Source of the DNA: Emiliania huxleyi CCMP1516
Lineage: Eukaryota; Haptophyta; Isochrysidales; Noelaerhabdaceae
Direction: 5' to 3'
NCBI RefSeq assembly: GCF_000372725.1
Contig: NW_005199926.1
Location: 484,778-548,777, forward strand
Length of the DNA stretch: 64,000 bases
In this document: positions 20,101 to 28,801 of the stretch, in pieces
Layout: each line of letters opens with the position of its first letter
Numbering within the stretch: the first letter of the stretch is position 1
The notes under the pieces: generated by a model
Told to the model about the DNA's origin: nothing
Databases searched by the model: none
Seen by the model: only the letters and a program-made list of their open reading frames with translations
Program-made: the position numbers and the translations under genes

Positions 20101-21371
20101 GCATGATAGAGAGAAAGATGTGCGTGAGAGGATACATCGATCTCGGGACCTACTTCATGAGTGTAGTACACGAAGTGCAATGGAAGGTGGAACAATGGGC
20201 AGGGGTACCGCCCGACGTGACAACTGTGATGAGAGCGCTCAGAGAAGGACTTGGGGAAGAGCTACCCTCACTCCAAGGTAGGTACGAGACGGGCTATGGA
20301 CTGAGCGACCGATTCCCCATCGAGCAAGGCCTCGGCCAAGGGTGCCTCCTTTCGCCCGCACGCAGCAAGCTCATGCTGGCCGTGATGCAGCGAACAGTCA
20401 GCAAGCTATGCAGAGGATTTGAATTTACAGCGGCGGGGGAGAGCGTGCCGCAGCTGGTGTATGCCGACGACGGCCTGTTCCTCAGCAACGACATAGCCAC
20501 GATGCAGCTCGCGCTAGAGTGTGCTTGGTTAGTGACAAAGATCTGTGGCAATAGCCTCCAGGTCAAAAAGAAGAAGAAATCGGCATGGTCAGCGACGTAC
20601 TGGGAGAACAACGAAGAGCGGGATGTCGAGGGCTACGAAATGAGGATGCCGGACGGCATGCCGATACCACAGCTGAAGGGAGACGAGAGCTACAAATACC
20701 TCGGAACGGAGCTAAGGACCGGGTGGGCAAACGGCGAGGGCCAGACGGAAATGAGGGAGCGGTGCGTAGCGGACTGCAAGAGAGTAATCTGGATCATAGG
20801 CAACCTGCCACACTTGACAGGAGAGCAGATCCGTCGCAACATGGCGCTAGCACTGAGCGGCATTATCGGCTACTACGGCCGGTCCACGGTCATCACATGG
20901 GAAGACTGCCAGAGCATCGAACAAGTGAGGGCGAGCGCCCTAAACGCAAAAGGGTACTCGGTAGGAATCCCGCGACTACAAATATACGATGTGAAAGAGA
21001 GAGGAGGGATGGGAATGGAACACGCGTACACGTACGCAGCGGCGGCGCTGATCGATCAAGTGGACCGGGCCCTCAGCGCGGTGGAAGGGGAACCAGCGAG
21101 GGTGGCCGTGGAGAGCAGCCTAGCGCACACTTTGAGGAGGCTGGGATGCCGAAGTGACAACCCGCTGGAGTGGAAGCCGAGCTGGGACTGGGAAAAGGAG
21201 CTCTCGGACGAACTAATGATCGAAGCATTGATATCTAAAGGCAAAATGGAGGTGTGGGGTGGAGACGGTCACGACAGCAGGGTGGGAAGAGAGCAAGAAG
21301 GGGCCGCTCAGACCCGAGGCGTGGAGAACGACCGAGAGCCGAAAGAGAGTATTGGGCCCGCTCCTCTTTGA
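17196..21371 (+). CDS. LINE ORF: APE endonuclease and reverse transcriptase
   Basis: The frame is open from 17,196 after a TAA, but its first ATG is at 17,709 (MRPLIDEDL), giving about 1220 aa. The segment before it is very basic with a hydrophobic start and has no ATG. Endonuclease (about 17,880-18,740): LNVCG, ADTHLGEE (usually an E in this box), IGGDFNAE, QIDNWIVTP, GKDHEIVAVEY. Reverse transcriptase (about 19,720-20,720): KKGKAVGSD, QCGFTAGKNA, motif A YIDLGTYFMSV, motif B QGLGQGCLLSP, motif C LVYADDGLFLS, then KYLGTEL. It would nick target DNA and prime reverse transcription there. The last 113 nt overlap the next ORF in the +1 frame. Codon use is less G/C-extreme than host genes, as expected for an insertion. 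Confidence 0.85.
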   Translation: MFAVITADLCGVRWWIGWALAAVASAALAVRHVRKGRGRPPRTPAPRHSEIVTGAAPPAAEAPNSCSRAKPEDPPRREKRSEKARRRARKRKRRTRRPAPRGCEAWTGAEVAALPIRARKRRVWAWKRHRRNARRKERGKLDPDLAFYGVPAAEPILSPLERADTRAQRLGMRPLIDEDLAHLGIPAAYTWHIPITEWNALMKALHGNGMSKGKQKRATGKKGHEQAHFATLNVCGGGLESIEGAMEEIRELRERGSAPIRNTGREATKKLAEIIRYIKEGGVWLATLADTHLGEEEMREVIEYLETQGIEACGTPAYKDPAARALKAGVLIVWDPDHLQAKRDGKGEVAREEVVRGRVVRVEMEDVASGLEWTQIGVYMPVRGQAKITVAASGGTGDTETKDPAQDAWESLSDELDKVHGEYMIGGDFNAETEAFLRGRGKKERTLSDRMFNRMLTEVGRDLRAMANDATYRTGTQIDNWIVTPALANVMGRVHTMPGVCGKDHEIVAVEYYGADDPEGEREYRPKGVSRKLDRDAEEAFTKTVQEAYDTAIQTQQDATPAERLKAMTKALTDHANTVIKEAQDKLRLEKEGDKGGQPDGTDEDRGDQEGSGQQDTQRRGRPPMSQRERLRWKIAKWRRITHAVRKWSGTLKTAYTRKWGGKGFWTQECLSSHLQTIDTPDLSNSDRRKALLEECETQIGKATSEFLDCEAERGQKLTEKMEEVVVELHGNVHIAVFDIVHTESGRKARGGELRAMYVEGEEEVTCPRTKQKVKKRKVVRGGAIRKAAAERGMEINKRREVDMKAVEELLELTQPETGGQPTSSEGTERLKEEVLTWAACEKAIRRFKKGKAVGSDLLDGYLLRIATEDIQKDYWRLLVEIVETEAFPREWNDWIAMLAMKPGEDPKELERRRDLWVQPQSLKGLMRMLLPEYDRACARVVPGSQCGFTAGKNAPAQTLTARLHAEECMIERKMCVRGYIDLGTYFMSVVHEVQWKVEQWAGVPPDVTTVMRALREGLGEELPSLQGRYETGYGLSDRFPIEQGLGQGCLLSPARSKLMLAVMQRTVSKLCRGFEFTAAGESVPQLVYADDGLFLSNDIATMQLALECAWLVTKICGNSLQVKKKKKSAWSATYWENNEERDVEGYEMRMPDGMPIPQLKGDESYKYLGTELRTGWANGEGQTEMRERCVADCKRVIWIIGNLPHLTGEQIRRNMALALSGIIGYYGRSTVITWEDCQSIEQVRASALNAKGYSVGIPRLQIYDVKERGGMGMEHAYTYAAAALIDQVDRALSAVEGEPARVAVESSLAHTLRRLGCRSDNPLEWKPSWDWEKELSDELMIEALISKGKMEVWGGDGHDSRVGREQEGAAQTRGVENDREPKESIGPAPL

Positions 21372-24300
21372 GACAAGGAGTCATGGCTGGAATAACCAAG
21401 GCCTCGCGTGTGACTTTGCACGTAACCTAGCCAAGCACGGGATAGCGACATGGTCGGACGTGTCAGAATGGGGCACCGGGGAAGTGTTGACGTGGCCGCA
21501 AATGAAGCGAGTCTATGGCCTCAAAGACAACACGACGGAACATAGCGAATACAAGAGGCTGGCGGAGCAGCTGGAGCGACCAGAGTGGGCGCAGCTGCGA
21601 CAATACTGGAAGTGGGCGGCCATAGAAGAGCGCGCACACGGACAGAAGACGGAACGGAGGGCGCCCGATAGGGTGCGGAAGGTGAAGGCGGCAAGGAAGG
21701 CACCGACCTGCTACGGGGGAGGCACGGAGGATGACAAACACGGATGGGAGTACCTCTGCGAATGGGAAGGCGAGCAGAGCGACAGCTGGGTGTGGCACGA
21801 TAAGATGCCCCACACATGGGAGCGGGAGCTAATGCACGCGCAAGGCGTGAGACGGCAAGCGGCGTCCTTCCGAGAGTGGCTAGAACACCGCAGAAGACTA
21901 GGTAGATCGGGGCCGGAGGCAGCGCAAGCGGACAGAGCACTAGAGACGTGCGATGGAAAGAGTAATGCTCCGTCGTGGAGCGACGTGCTCGATCGATTCA
22001 TTGAATACAGCAGGGAGGCAAACGGGGTGTGCACGAGCGGACCCAACATGACAGAACACACGTTCGAAGAAGGGCGAACCAGGACGGACATCCGAGTGGA
22101 GGGGAAGGCCAGGACTCTACCTCGGAGGGAAGAAACCGGGCAAGACAGCGGCACGCACCTGGGGTCGAGAGAGGACGGGGACAATCGAGTGATAAAGCTG
22201 GAGGGGACCCCGGGCCTTGATACGAACGCGACATGGGAGGAGGAGATACCCGAGCAAAATAAGATCACGAAGGACGCGGTGAGAAAGATGATGGAGAGAC
22301 AGGAGAGGGAGCGACAGGAGGGGAGCCTCGGGGCGGATGAGACGTTGTTCCCAGAGGGGGCGCCCCAGAGACACATAAACTGGCAGAAAGAAGACTACGA
22401 GCTGTTTGTGGGACACGGATACGGGGCGAGCGCGATCAGAGTAGGGGAGCTACAGGAGGACCCCCTAACGCGCTTCTTGCTCCGATACGACGAATTTGAG
22501 ACGGGGGGAGAGCTGACGGACGGCAACGGGAAGCGAATTAAGATGGGAAAAGACAGCGAGCCGCTGCGGTCGGGGAAGGGACGAGCCCTGAACGTGAAAG
22601 TAGCGCAGACATGCCTCGCGTTGCACGTCTCACACCAGTTCACACACTTTGCAGCGACGGACGGAGGAAAGGACCATGAAGACAAAATGGCGGAGGATGG
22701 AAAGCACGTGCCGAACCCTAGGGTGGCGTACGGCGTGTTCGAAGGACCGACACGATTCGGAAAGAGCGTCCCGGGAGACACACAGGTAAAGGATCCCAAC
22801 GGAATCGGACCCTGTGAAGAAGGGGAGATACGGACAGCGTTTGGGGCGGGAATGTGGGGAGGAAAGCTGCCGAACATGTGGGAGCCGATGGACGCGGAGA
22901 TGTACGCGATACTCGCATACTTACGCAAAATGGCGAGCGCGAGCGATGCGCAATCGCGGCGGTGCTTAGTGCTATGCGACTGCAAACCCGCGCTGCAGCA
23001 GATTGAGAATGCGCACCGCAAAGGGATGCCAGAAGGCCTGAGGGACTGGGAGAGAGGCGGGCTCCTGGAGGCGATCGCTTACTATAGATCGAAGCTAGAG
23101 GCGGTGGTCTTCATGTGGGTGCCAGCACACGTGGGAGTAGCCTGCAACGCATACGCCGACGCGGTGGCGACAGCACACCTCGGGGATAACGACTCAGAGG
23201 ACGCCTCGAAAGTGGTGCGGGACGCGGTGCGGACGCGGCCATGCATGTACACGGTGCGAAGGGAGGCGGCAGAGAACGCAGAGAAGAGGGAGATAGTGGA
23301 CCGACGGACGTACGGACACATGTGTAAGAGCGCGCACGAGTGGGTGTGCGAGCAATATCGAAAGACAGTGAGGCCGGGATCGCACACGGCAGGGGTGGCG
23401 GGACGGTTGTGGAGCGAAGTGGCAGTAGCCAGCCTCAAGCATCGATGGGATAATAAGATGAGATTACCGGACGAGAACGGGGGGAAGGACAGGCGGGCGA
23501 CATTTGACGACGTTGGGGATCACAATGTGACGACCAAAACGATCTTGGGGGCCAGGGTGAGACAACAGGTCGGGGTGCCACACGGGGCACACCACAGGCG
23601 TATTCTAGAGGGGGAAAAGAAACGGGGAATGAGGGGCCCCGCCACGAGAAGTGCGTTCTGGGGATGCAGAGCGTGCAAAGCGGCTAGGGATGAGGCCACA
23701 AAAGAGGCGCGCGAGGCAAGGAGGAGACGCGGGGAACTGAAAGACTGGGACGACTGGAAACAAGAAGACAGTGAGCCACCACAGGCGTCGTTGGCGCACA
23801 TACTGAGCGGCAGCTGCGCTGGAAATAAGGAAGAGGCGCGTCACTTCATGCGGAAGCTCGACAAACACACAGCGAGGGCGACAGCAAGAGTTGAACGGGA
23901 GGCGCCGGACTCAAAAGACACCGCCACATTCCTGAGACGAGCGAGGGCAGCCTCCTTAAAGGCGAAAGGGTCTAGATTTGGAGCGCTCGCCGAAGAGGAG
24001 TACGACAAAATAGCGCCCGTGATTGCCTGCACGCTGCCCGCACTCACGGACTCCATACCCGAAAGAAAGAGAAGGGAGCTCGCGGGAGAGGTGACGAGTG
24101 AACTACAGGTAGTGGGGAAGGCAGCCTCGATGGCCATACAGACATGGGTGCGAAACAACGACAAGACCAAGGCACGGGCAGAGGAACGAGAGAAGAATAT
24201 AGGGTGGATAAAGCGCCTGTTCACGGCATGGAGGGTGAGCCACGCCGAACGTACCGAGCGGAGAGCCGAGCGGAAGGAGGACGGGGAAGATGACTCCGAG

Positions 24301-24747
24301 GAGGACGAACCAGTGGAAATCCAGTTGTCAGATGTCACGATGCATCCGAAGGGGACCCCAGCGCCGGCATCATCCGTAGAGGCACGAGTGTTCGAAGAGA
24401 GAGTGGACCTGAGCAACAACATGACTTGGAGGCAAATGATCGGAGTGGGAGTCAGAAATGTGGTCCTTGCGCGAGGGGAGCTCGATAGACTCGAGGGGCC
24501 AGGATACGCCGCGAGGAGGACGGAGTTGCGCCGAAAGGCGAAAGAAGCCGCGAGAACAAGGGACCGGCAGGCGGCGGCGTCACAGGACGAGGCAGAAGAG
24601 AACGACGCGACAGAGGAGGAAATGACAAGGGAGAGAACGACGAGAGTGGGACGACCGCGAGGTGGCATGAAGATTGCAGCGAGAAGCGGCGAGAGACTGC
24701 GAAGAGAGATAGGAAGAGGCAGACTCCCTAGGGTGGGCGACGGCTAG
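21259..24747 (+). CDS. LINE ORF: RNase H and zinc motif
   Basis: An open frame of 1162 codons that overlaps the EN-RT ORF by 113 nt in the +1 frame. It begins with GTG and has no ATG in the overlap, which suggests frameshifting or non-AUG reinitiation. RNase H lies at about 22,640-23,170 with all four acidic positions: HFAATDGGKD, DAEMYAILAYL, LVLCDCKPAL and ACNAYADAVA. A C-x2-C ... H-x4-5-C motif follows (FWGCRACK, then LAHILSGSCAG at 23,788-23,820), a common C-terminal nucleic-acid-binding motif in LINEs. The tail is Arg/Glu-rich coiled coil. RNase H would remove the RNA strand after first-strand synthesis. Confidence 0.8.
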   Translation: METVTTAGWEESKKGPLRPEAWRTTESRKRVLGPLLFETRSHGWNNQGLACDFARNLAKHGIATWSDVSEWGTGEVLTWPQMKRVYGLKDNTTEHSEYKRLAEQLERPEWAQLRQYWKWAAIEERAHGQKTERRAPDRVRKVKAARKAPTCYGGGTEDDKHGWEYLCEWEGEQSDSWVWHDKMPHTWERELMHAQGVRRQAASFREWLEHRRRLGRSGPEAAQADRALETCDGKSNAPSWSDVLDRFIEYSREANGVCTSGPNMTEHTFEEGRTRTDIRVEGKARTLPRREETGQDSGTHLGSREDGDNRVIKLEGTPGLDTNATWEEEIPEQNKITKDAVRKMMERQERERQEGSLGADETLFPEGAPQRHINWQKEDYELFVGHGYGASAIRVGELQEDPLTRFLLRYDEFETGGELTDGNGKRIKMGKDSEPLRSGKGRALNVKVAQTCLALHVSHQFTHFAATDGGKDHEDKMAEDGKHVPNPRVAYGVFEGPTRFGKSVPGDTQVKDPNGIGPCEEGEIRTAFGAGMWGGKLPNMWEPMDAEMYAILAYLRKMASASDAQSRRCLVLCDCKPALQQIENAHRKGMPEGLRDWERGGLLEAIAYYRSKLEAVVFMWVPAHVGVACNAYADAVATAHLGDNDSEDASKVVRDAVRTRPCMYTVRREAAENAEKREIVDRRTYGHMCKSAHEWVCEQYRKTVRPGSHTAGVAGRLWSEVAVASLKHRWDNKMRLPDENGGKDRRATFDDVGDHNVTTKTILGARVRQQVGVPHGAHHRRILEGEKKRGMRGPATRSAFWGCRACKAARDEATKEAREARRRRGELKDWDDWKQEDSEPPQASLAHILSGSCAGNKEEARHFMRKLDKHTARATARVEREAPDSKDTATFLRRARAASLKAKGSRFGALAEEEYDKIAPVIACTLPALTDSIPERKRRELAGEVTSELQVVGKAASMAIQTWVRNNDKTKARAEEREKNIGWIKRLFTAWRVSHAERTERRAERKEDGEDDSEEDEPVEIQLSDVTMHPKGTPAPASSVEARVFEERVDLSNNMTWRQMIGVGVRNVVLARGELDRLEGPGYAARRTELRRKAKEAARTRDRQAAASQDEAEENDATEEEMTRERTTRVGRPRGGMKIAARSGERLRREIGRGRLPRVGDG

Positions 24748-24797
24748 CGCACCACACACCTCTCCTTAAAATCCCTGTGTGGTGGCGGCGTGCCGTC

Positions 24798-24840
24798 CTC
24801 CCATCCCTCCCTTGGGTTGTCTGTTTTCTTTCTTTCTTTG
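24798..24840 (+). repeat. Family-1 pyrimidine tail, copy B
   Basis: ccatccctcccttgggttgt followed by ctgttttctttctttcttt is repeated essentially exactly at 26,229-26,275, and in looser form inverted at 10,882-10,925. It lies 50 bp after the LINE stop, so it may be a LINE/SINE 3' end shared between elements. Confidence 0.65.
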
Positions 24841-25179
24841 TGGACTTTTGCAGGTATGTATGTAACTGTAGAGACGATTTAGGTTTGGGGCAGCGCGAGT
24901 GGGAGATCCCAGTTTTACCCGGAGTTGGCCTTGTGTCGTCTAAGTTCATGGCCCCCGACCAAGCGACCATACAGCGTCTAAGTCTGAGCCCGGCTCCGTG
25001 CGGGGGCTAAGTTGAGCGCTCGCTCGCTGCAGAGGCTAAGTGTAGAGCGACCCTCTAGCCCTACTACCCAACCATTCGAACCAGCATATCAAAAGTTTCC
25101 CGACCCTCGGCAGGCCCTCGCGAACTGCGATTGCGTTCCGATCAGACGTCCATATCCATCTCGTTCCTATATTCGACGT

Positions 25180-25290
25180 TCTTGCTCATGGTTTCCGGGT
25201 TCCGATTCCTTTCCGATTCGTTTCCAGTTCCCCCTCCCTGACGAAATTCTTGCCCTCTCCTTTTTACAATTACAAACATAAAAAGCCGCC
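25180..25290 (-). repeat. Dispersed repeat, family 2 copy B
   Basis: On the minus strand this matches 44,300-44,415: gcaagaatttcgtcagg, a G-rich run, then paired aatcgga motifs and ccggaaac in the same order. It has no ORF. Confidence 0.65.
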
Positions 25291-25595
25291 TCTATCTAAT
25301 CTGCAACATATGTCAGCACTGGCTCTCTGCAGCATTGCGCTCATGCGGTGTCGCGCATCTCTCATCTAAGGAGCTAGCAAGGTAGCGACCGAAGCCATAT
25401 TAGCATATCCAGAAGAGGTGAGTCCTTGAATTTTGAGGCGAGGGTTTGCTGACAGCAGGCTCTGGACTCGCTTTGCATGTGAATCTGCTTCTGCCGAGGT
25501 CAATTTACCGGCAGAAGAGGCATGCGTCACCACAAGCTGCGAACTGTCGTTGCTCGTGTGTGTCGTAGTACGCTTCTCAGTTACGTAGGCTTCAG

Positions 25596-26084
25596 TCAGT
25601 CAGTCAGTGTTACACACGTCCTAGCATGGACGACGGGGCACACGCACTCGCGGAAACACAGGGCATTACACACGTAGGCTTCGAGCATGTAAAATTGCAG
25701 CTCGTCCCACAGAGCTCCGCCTCTACGGAATCTTTTGGGAATGTGATGTTACCAGAGCGCAAGAAGTTCAGGATGACTCGGAAGTGGGTGCCGTCGCGGT
25801 CGATGAACACATACCCTTCCTCGTCGACGGGCACTTCAATGCCTTCGCGTCCGCTGAACATTGTACCGAGCATGGAGTCGGGGTGTCGCCAACGTGCTGA
25901 GGGTTGTCTCAAATTTCATGCCGCCAACGTTGAGCTTGATTCGCCCCTTGAACCGCTCAAGGTTTTCCGCCACGATTTGCGTCTGCGACGCTAGCAGCTG
26001 GCGATCCCGGTCGATGCTAGCTTTCTCCTCACGCAGACCGTCAACCGCTTTCTGCAGTGCATCAAGGTCAAGGCCCGCAGCCAT
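25596..26084 (-). pseudogene. KCTD-type BTB/POZ (T1) protein, frame broken twice
   Basis: ATG at 26,084 (MAAGLDLDALQKAVDGL) starts a helical lead, then a KCTD/T1 BTB domain: RIKLNVGGMKFETTLSTL, PDSMLGTMFSGREG, YVFIDRDGTHFRVILNFLRS, GNITFPKDSV, and in a third frame DELQFYMLEAYVCNALCF. Such domains tetra- or pentamerise and often serve as Cullin-3 adaptors. The protein changes frame near 25,889 (an apparent extra G) and again near 25,715. The segments are too close for introns. It is either a pseudogene or intact with two sequencing indels; the unbroken conservation between the breaks favours recent damage or error. The third frame would stop at 25,596. Confidence 0.65.
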
Positions 26085-26089
26085 TCGAT

Positions 26090-27030
26090 ACGAGCTCGCA
26101 AGAGGCGCACCACTCAACAGCAATCCTGCCGGCGCGCGCGAAGGGCACGGAGCTCGGAGGGGGGCGAGGCAGGATTCCCGAAAGAGTCTCGCGCGAAAAA
26201 GAATTTGCGAAAAAGAATTTGCAGCGCGCACGCCATCCCTCCCTTGGGTTGTCTGTTTTCTTTCTTTCTTTCTTTTACCACGAAGCTCCCTCGCACGGCA
26301 TAAACGCGACTCTCGCGCACTGGCACTAACACGGGTAACTACGGGAGCCGCCTAAGCGACTCCCGCGAGGGCGGCGAGGCGAAAAGAATTTAACGAGCCG
26401 AGCCCCAATTACGTCCGACGCCCCAGTTAATCCGGCGGCTAGTTCCTAATCTTTCCTACAAGCCTTGAAACAAGCTACATCGGTCTCACAGACACCGGGG
26501 CAAATTCTCTTTTTTCGGCGCCCAACAAAGAAAATTTCGGGCAACCCCAACGCACGCCCAGCCACAACATTCTCACAGCCTTGTTATTGAGAAGAAAAAA
26601 CGTCCTATGGCGCTGTTCACAGACCTTGTTATTGACAAGAAAATACGTCCTTCACAGGGGGGGGGGTTCCGTCTGGAAAAGGATCCCCCCTGTGAAAAAG
26701 TGAGGCGTGGTCTGCTTTTCGCTGCACATGCTGAAGCCGCCACCCAGGCAAAGCTTGTGCTGTGAATAGCAGGCGTGGTCTCTACTCGCCAGATCCGAAC
26801 AGGTCGACACAGGTACCAAAAAGAATTTGCACAATTTTTACGACGGTCCCTGCACCCTGGCTCCCTCTCGCACAACACTCGGCACGGGACTGTCTCCGGC
26901 AAAGATTATTTAAACGGTCTAGATGAAAATACAAAAAATACAAGAAAATACAAAACTTTCTGTATACGCAGTCTTTGCGAGAGATTTCCGTCTCACGGCA
27001 AAGCACTCATACAACTCCTTCGCCGGCCGG
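26090..27030. other. Intergenic region with repeat fragments
   Basis: No gene recognised. 26,229-26,275 is a family-1 tail copy. A short duplication, ccttgttattgagaagaaaa at 26,580 and ccttgttattgacaagaaaa at 26,628, lies 48 bp apart. Confidence 0.5.
26229..26275 (+). repeat. Family-1 pyrimidine tail, copy C
   Basis: Nearly identical to 24,798-24,840 and ends in four cttt units. A short stretch at about 26,340-26,370 (gcctaagcgactcccgcg) also recurs inverted near 10,630, suggesting a longer shared element. Confidence 0.6.
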
Positions 27031-27031
27031 C

Positions 27032-27049
27032 GGCACACACACACACACG

Positions 27050-27101
<52 letters not shown>
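27032..27101. repeat. (CA)n microsatellite
   Basis: Near-perfect CA repeat of about 68 bp with a few CG interruptions, 100 bp beyond the 3' end of the LHC gene. Confidence 0.95.
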
Positions 27102-27103
<2 letters not shown>

Positions 27104-27201
27104 GATCATACAGTACATGGCCAGCGAGGTGCTGCTCGCACGACCACGCTGCCCGCGCTCGAAGGTCGGGGTGCGTCGAAGGTCGGGGTCGACCGTCAGT
27201 C

Positions 27202-28201
27202 TCAGAACATGGGGTGCGTGAGGAGGTTGCCGCCGGTGCCTAGGGTGGGCGCCGTCTCGGGTTGTGGTTTTGGCTGTTTGGGGCCGTGTAGCCTTTGCGG
27301 CTTGTGCGAGCGGCGGAAGCGGACCGATGTCGACCACTTCGAGGATGTCTTTGCCGGAGATAGCCGAAGTGATCACAACGGCGATGATGCCGAGCATCGC
27401 GAGGCGGCCTGGAGGGGATCGGCTGTCGCTCCAGGACAGAGGGGAGGAATGGGCGGCGGAGTCAAAGGTCTCTCCAGTGCCAGAAGGCGGGTCTAGGTGT
27501 GAGTGCTCGAAGGAGACCGCTGACTTCTCGCGCCGTTAGCCATCTCTGCCGCTGGAGAGAGCCCGAAGGCTCCATTGACAAAGAGACCATACGGTTCCTG
27601 CGGCGCAGGGCGGGCGAGTGTGGGGCAATGCTCGTGGACACTCAAGCGAAGCTCAGGCGCCTCGTCCTCCTCCCCGTCGAGGAGCGTGAGCGAGTCGCCC
27701 AGCACCTTGTGTGAGCGAGGGGCGTGAGCGTGAGCCGGCCGGATTGTGACTTTGTGAGCGTGAGCGGAGGAGCATGAGCACCTGCGGACCAAAGGCTGCC
27801 GCGGCCGACACAGCCAGCGCGTGGACGTGTGCGATCATGATGATGGCCCTCTCATTCGATATGTACGTATTGAAACCTTGTTGCGCAAGCCCGCCCCAAT
27901 CGGCGTAGGTGAGAGCCGTGCTCCCGTCAGGGATCCAGCCGTGGGCCTTTGCGACGCCGGTTGCTAGAATCGCCGCCCAGCCAAACATGGCGTGGCGGCC
28001 GTTCCAACGTTCGGCTTTCACGGTGGGACCAAAGCCGTATTTCGCGAGCCACGGGTAGTCGGCAGCGAACTGGGACATGCCCTTCTCGAAGCCGGCGGCG
28101 GCTGGCGCAACAGCCACCACTGAGGGCGCACGGCCTGCCATTGGAACCACCAGCCTGGCGGCTGGGCTGAGCGCGCACATGGCGGTCAGCGAGGCCAGCA
28201 T
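27202..28201 (-). CDS. LHC-superfamily protein (possibly RedCAP-type)
   Basis: Exons 28,201-27,782, 27,705-27,534 and 27,408-27,202. Intron 1 (76 bp) is GT-AG; intron 2 (125 bp) is GC-AG. The N-terminus (MLASLTAMCALSPAARLVVP) is a signal peptide, then a transit-like stretch. Helix 1 is KAERWNGRHAMFGWAAILAT with the chlorophyll-ligand pattern; helix 2 begins NERAIIMIAHVHAL; helix 3 is AAEMANGRLAMLGIIAVVIT, assembled across intron 2. The ERWNGRHAMFGW box and the long loop before helix 3 recall red-lineage CAB-like proteins more than standard fucoxanthin proteins. It should bind chlorophyll in the thylakoid. The usual ending (APTLGTGGNLLTHPMF) is in a neighbouring frame; one extra A in an AAAA run near 27,255 would explain it, so a sequence error is likely. 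Confidence 0.85.
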
Positions 28202-28801
28202 GGCAGTCCGATCGCCGCCAGATGCCTTGCGGGGGTGGCGAAAAGGGTCGACCGTGGTGCCGTGCGTGCGGGGAAATTCTTTTCGCTTGCAGGGCGTCCA
28301 CCTTATGGCGCTGCATAGCAGCCTAGGCGAGCCGCTGCGCCTCTCGCGCTCCGAGCATGCGCACACTGTTCCGCACCCTATCCCGGGGGGGGGGGGCGCC
28401 GCAGGCTCAGCGTCGGAAAAGTCGGGCTCGGAGTCTCATATACGCGCTCGGAAAAGCACCTCCGTGCTCCGAGAGGCGCAGACGCGAGACGGCCGGAGGT
28501 TTGGCAGGCGGCGAGGTGGGGGAGAGAGCGCTTAATTAATTAATCATTAAAATTAATTAAACGCTATTGTCAACTCACAGCTCACAAGAAGAGAGCGGTT
28601 GGTTTTCAAAAATCTCTCTCAGCTCACTCTTGAGAGGCGCAATCGATGTCCTCCTCCCCGCGCGGCGGCACACCACACACGGCGAGGCACACGACACACG
28701 CGGCGTGGGTTGGATCCACCGAGGCGCTGGGAGCGAGTAGTGTCATGGAGAGAACGCCCACGCGCAAACTCCCCCTCGCTTCATCTCCTTCTCTAGACGA
28801 C

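Larger units (their letters stand above)
17196..24747 (+). mobile_element. Non-LTR retrotransposon (LINE) with EN, RT, RNase H
   Basis: Two long overlapping ORFs on the plus strand, in different frames, encode an APE-type endonuclease, a reverse transcriptase, and RNase H plus a C-terminal zinc motif. APE + RT + RNase H is the domain set of the I-group LINEs. All main catalytic boxes are recognisable and both frames are uninterrupted, so this is a young and possibly active copy. The exact 5' and 3' ends are not visible. The sequence after 24,748 includes a pyrimidine tail-like stretch and repeated ctaagt motifs that may be its 3' end. Confidence 0.85.
24748..25590. other. LINE 3' flank with repeat pieces
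   Basis: No gene. Contains the family-1 tail-like stretch at 24,798-24,840, four ctaagt-bearing segments at about 24,940-25,045, and an inverted family-2 repeat at 25,180-25,290. Part of it may be the 3' UTR of the LINE. Confidence 0.5.

Noticed and set aside
25060-25100. tRNA-like B-box string (ggttcgaatgg on the minus strand)
   Set aside because: No acceptor stem or D/anticodon arms can be folded around it.
27493-27600. Alternative LHC exon 2 acceptor at 27,598
   Set aside because: It would drop the VLGDSLTLLDGEEDEAPE loop that fits the family; the acceptor at 27,706 keeps phase and this loop.
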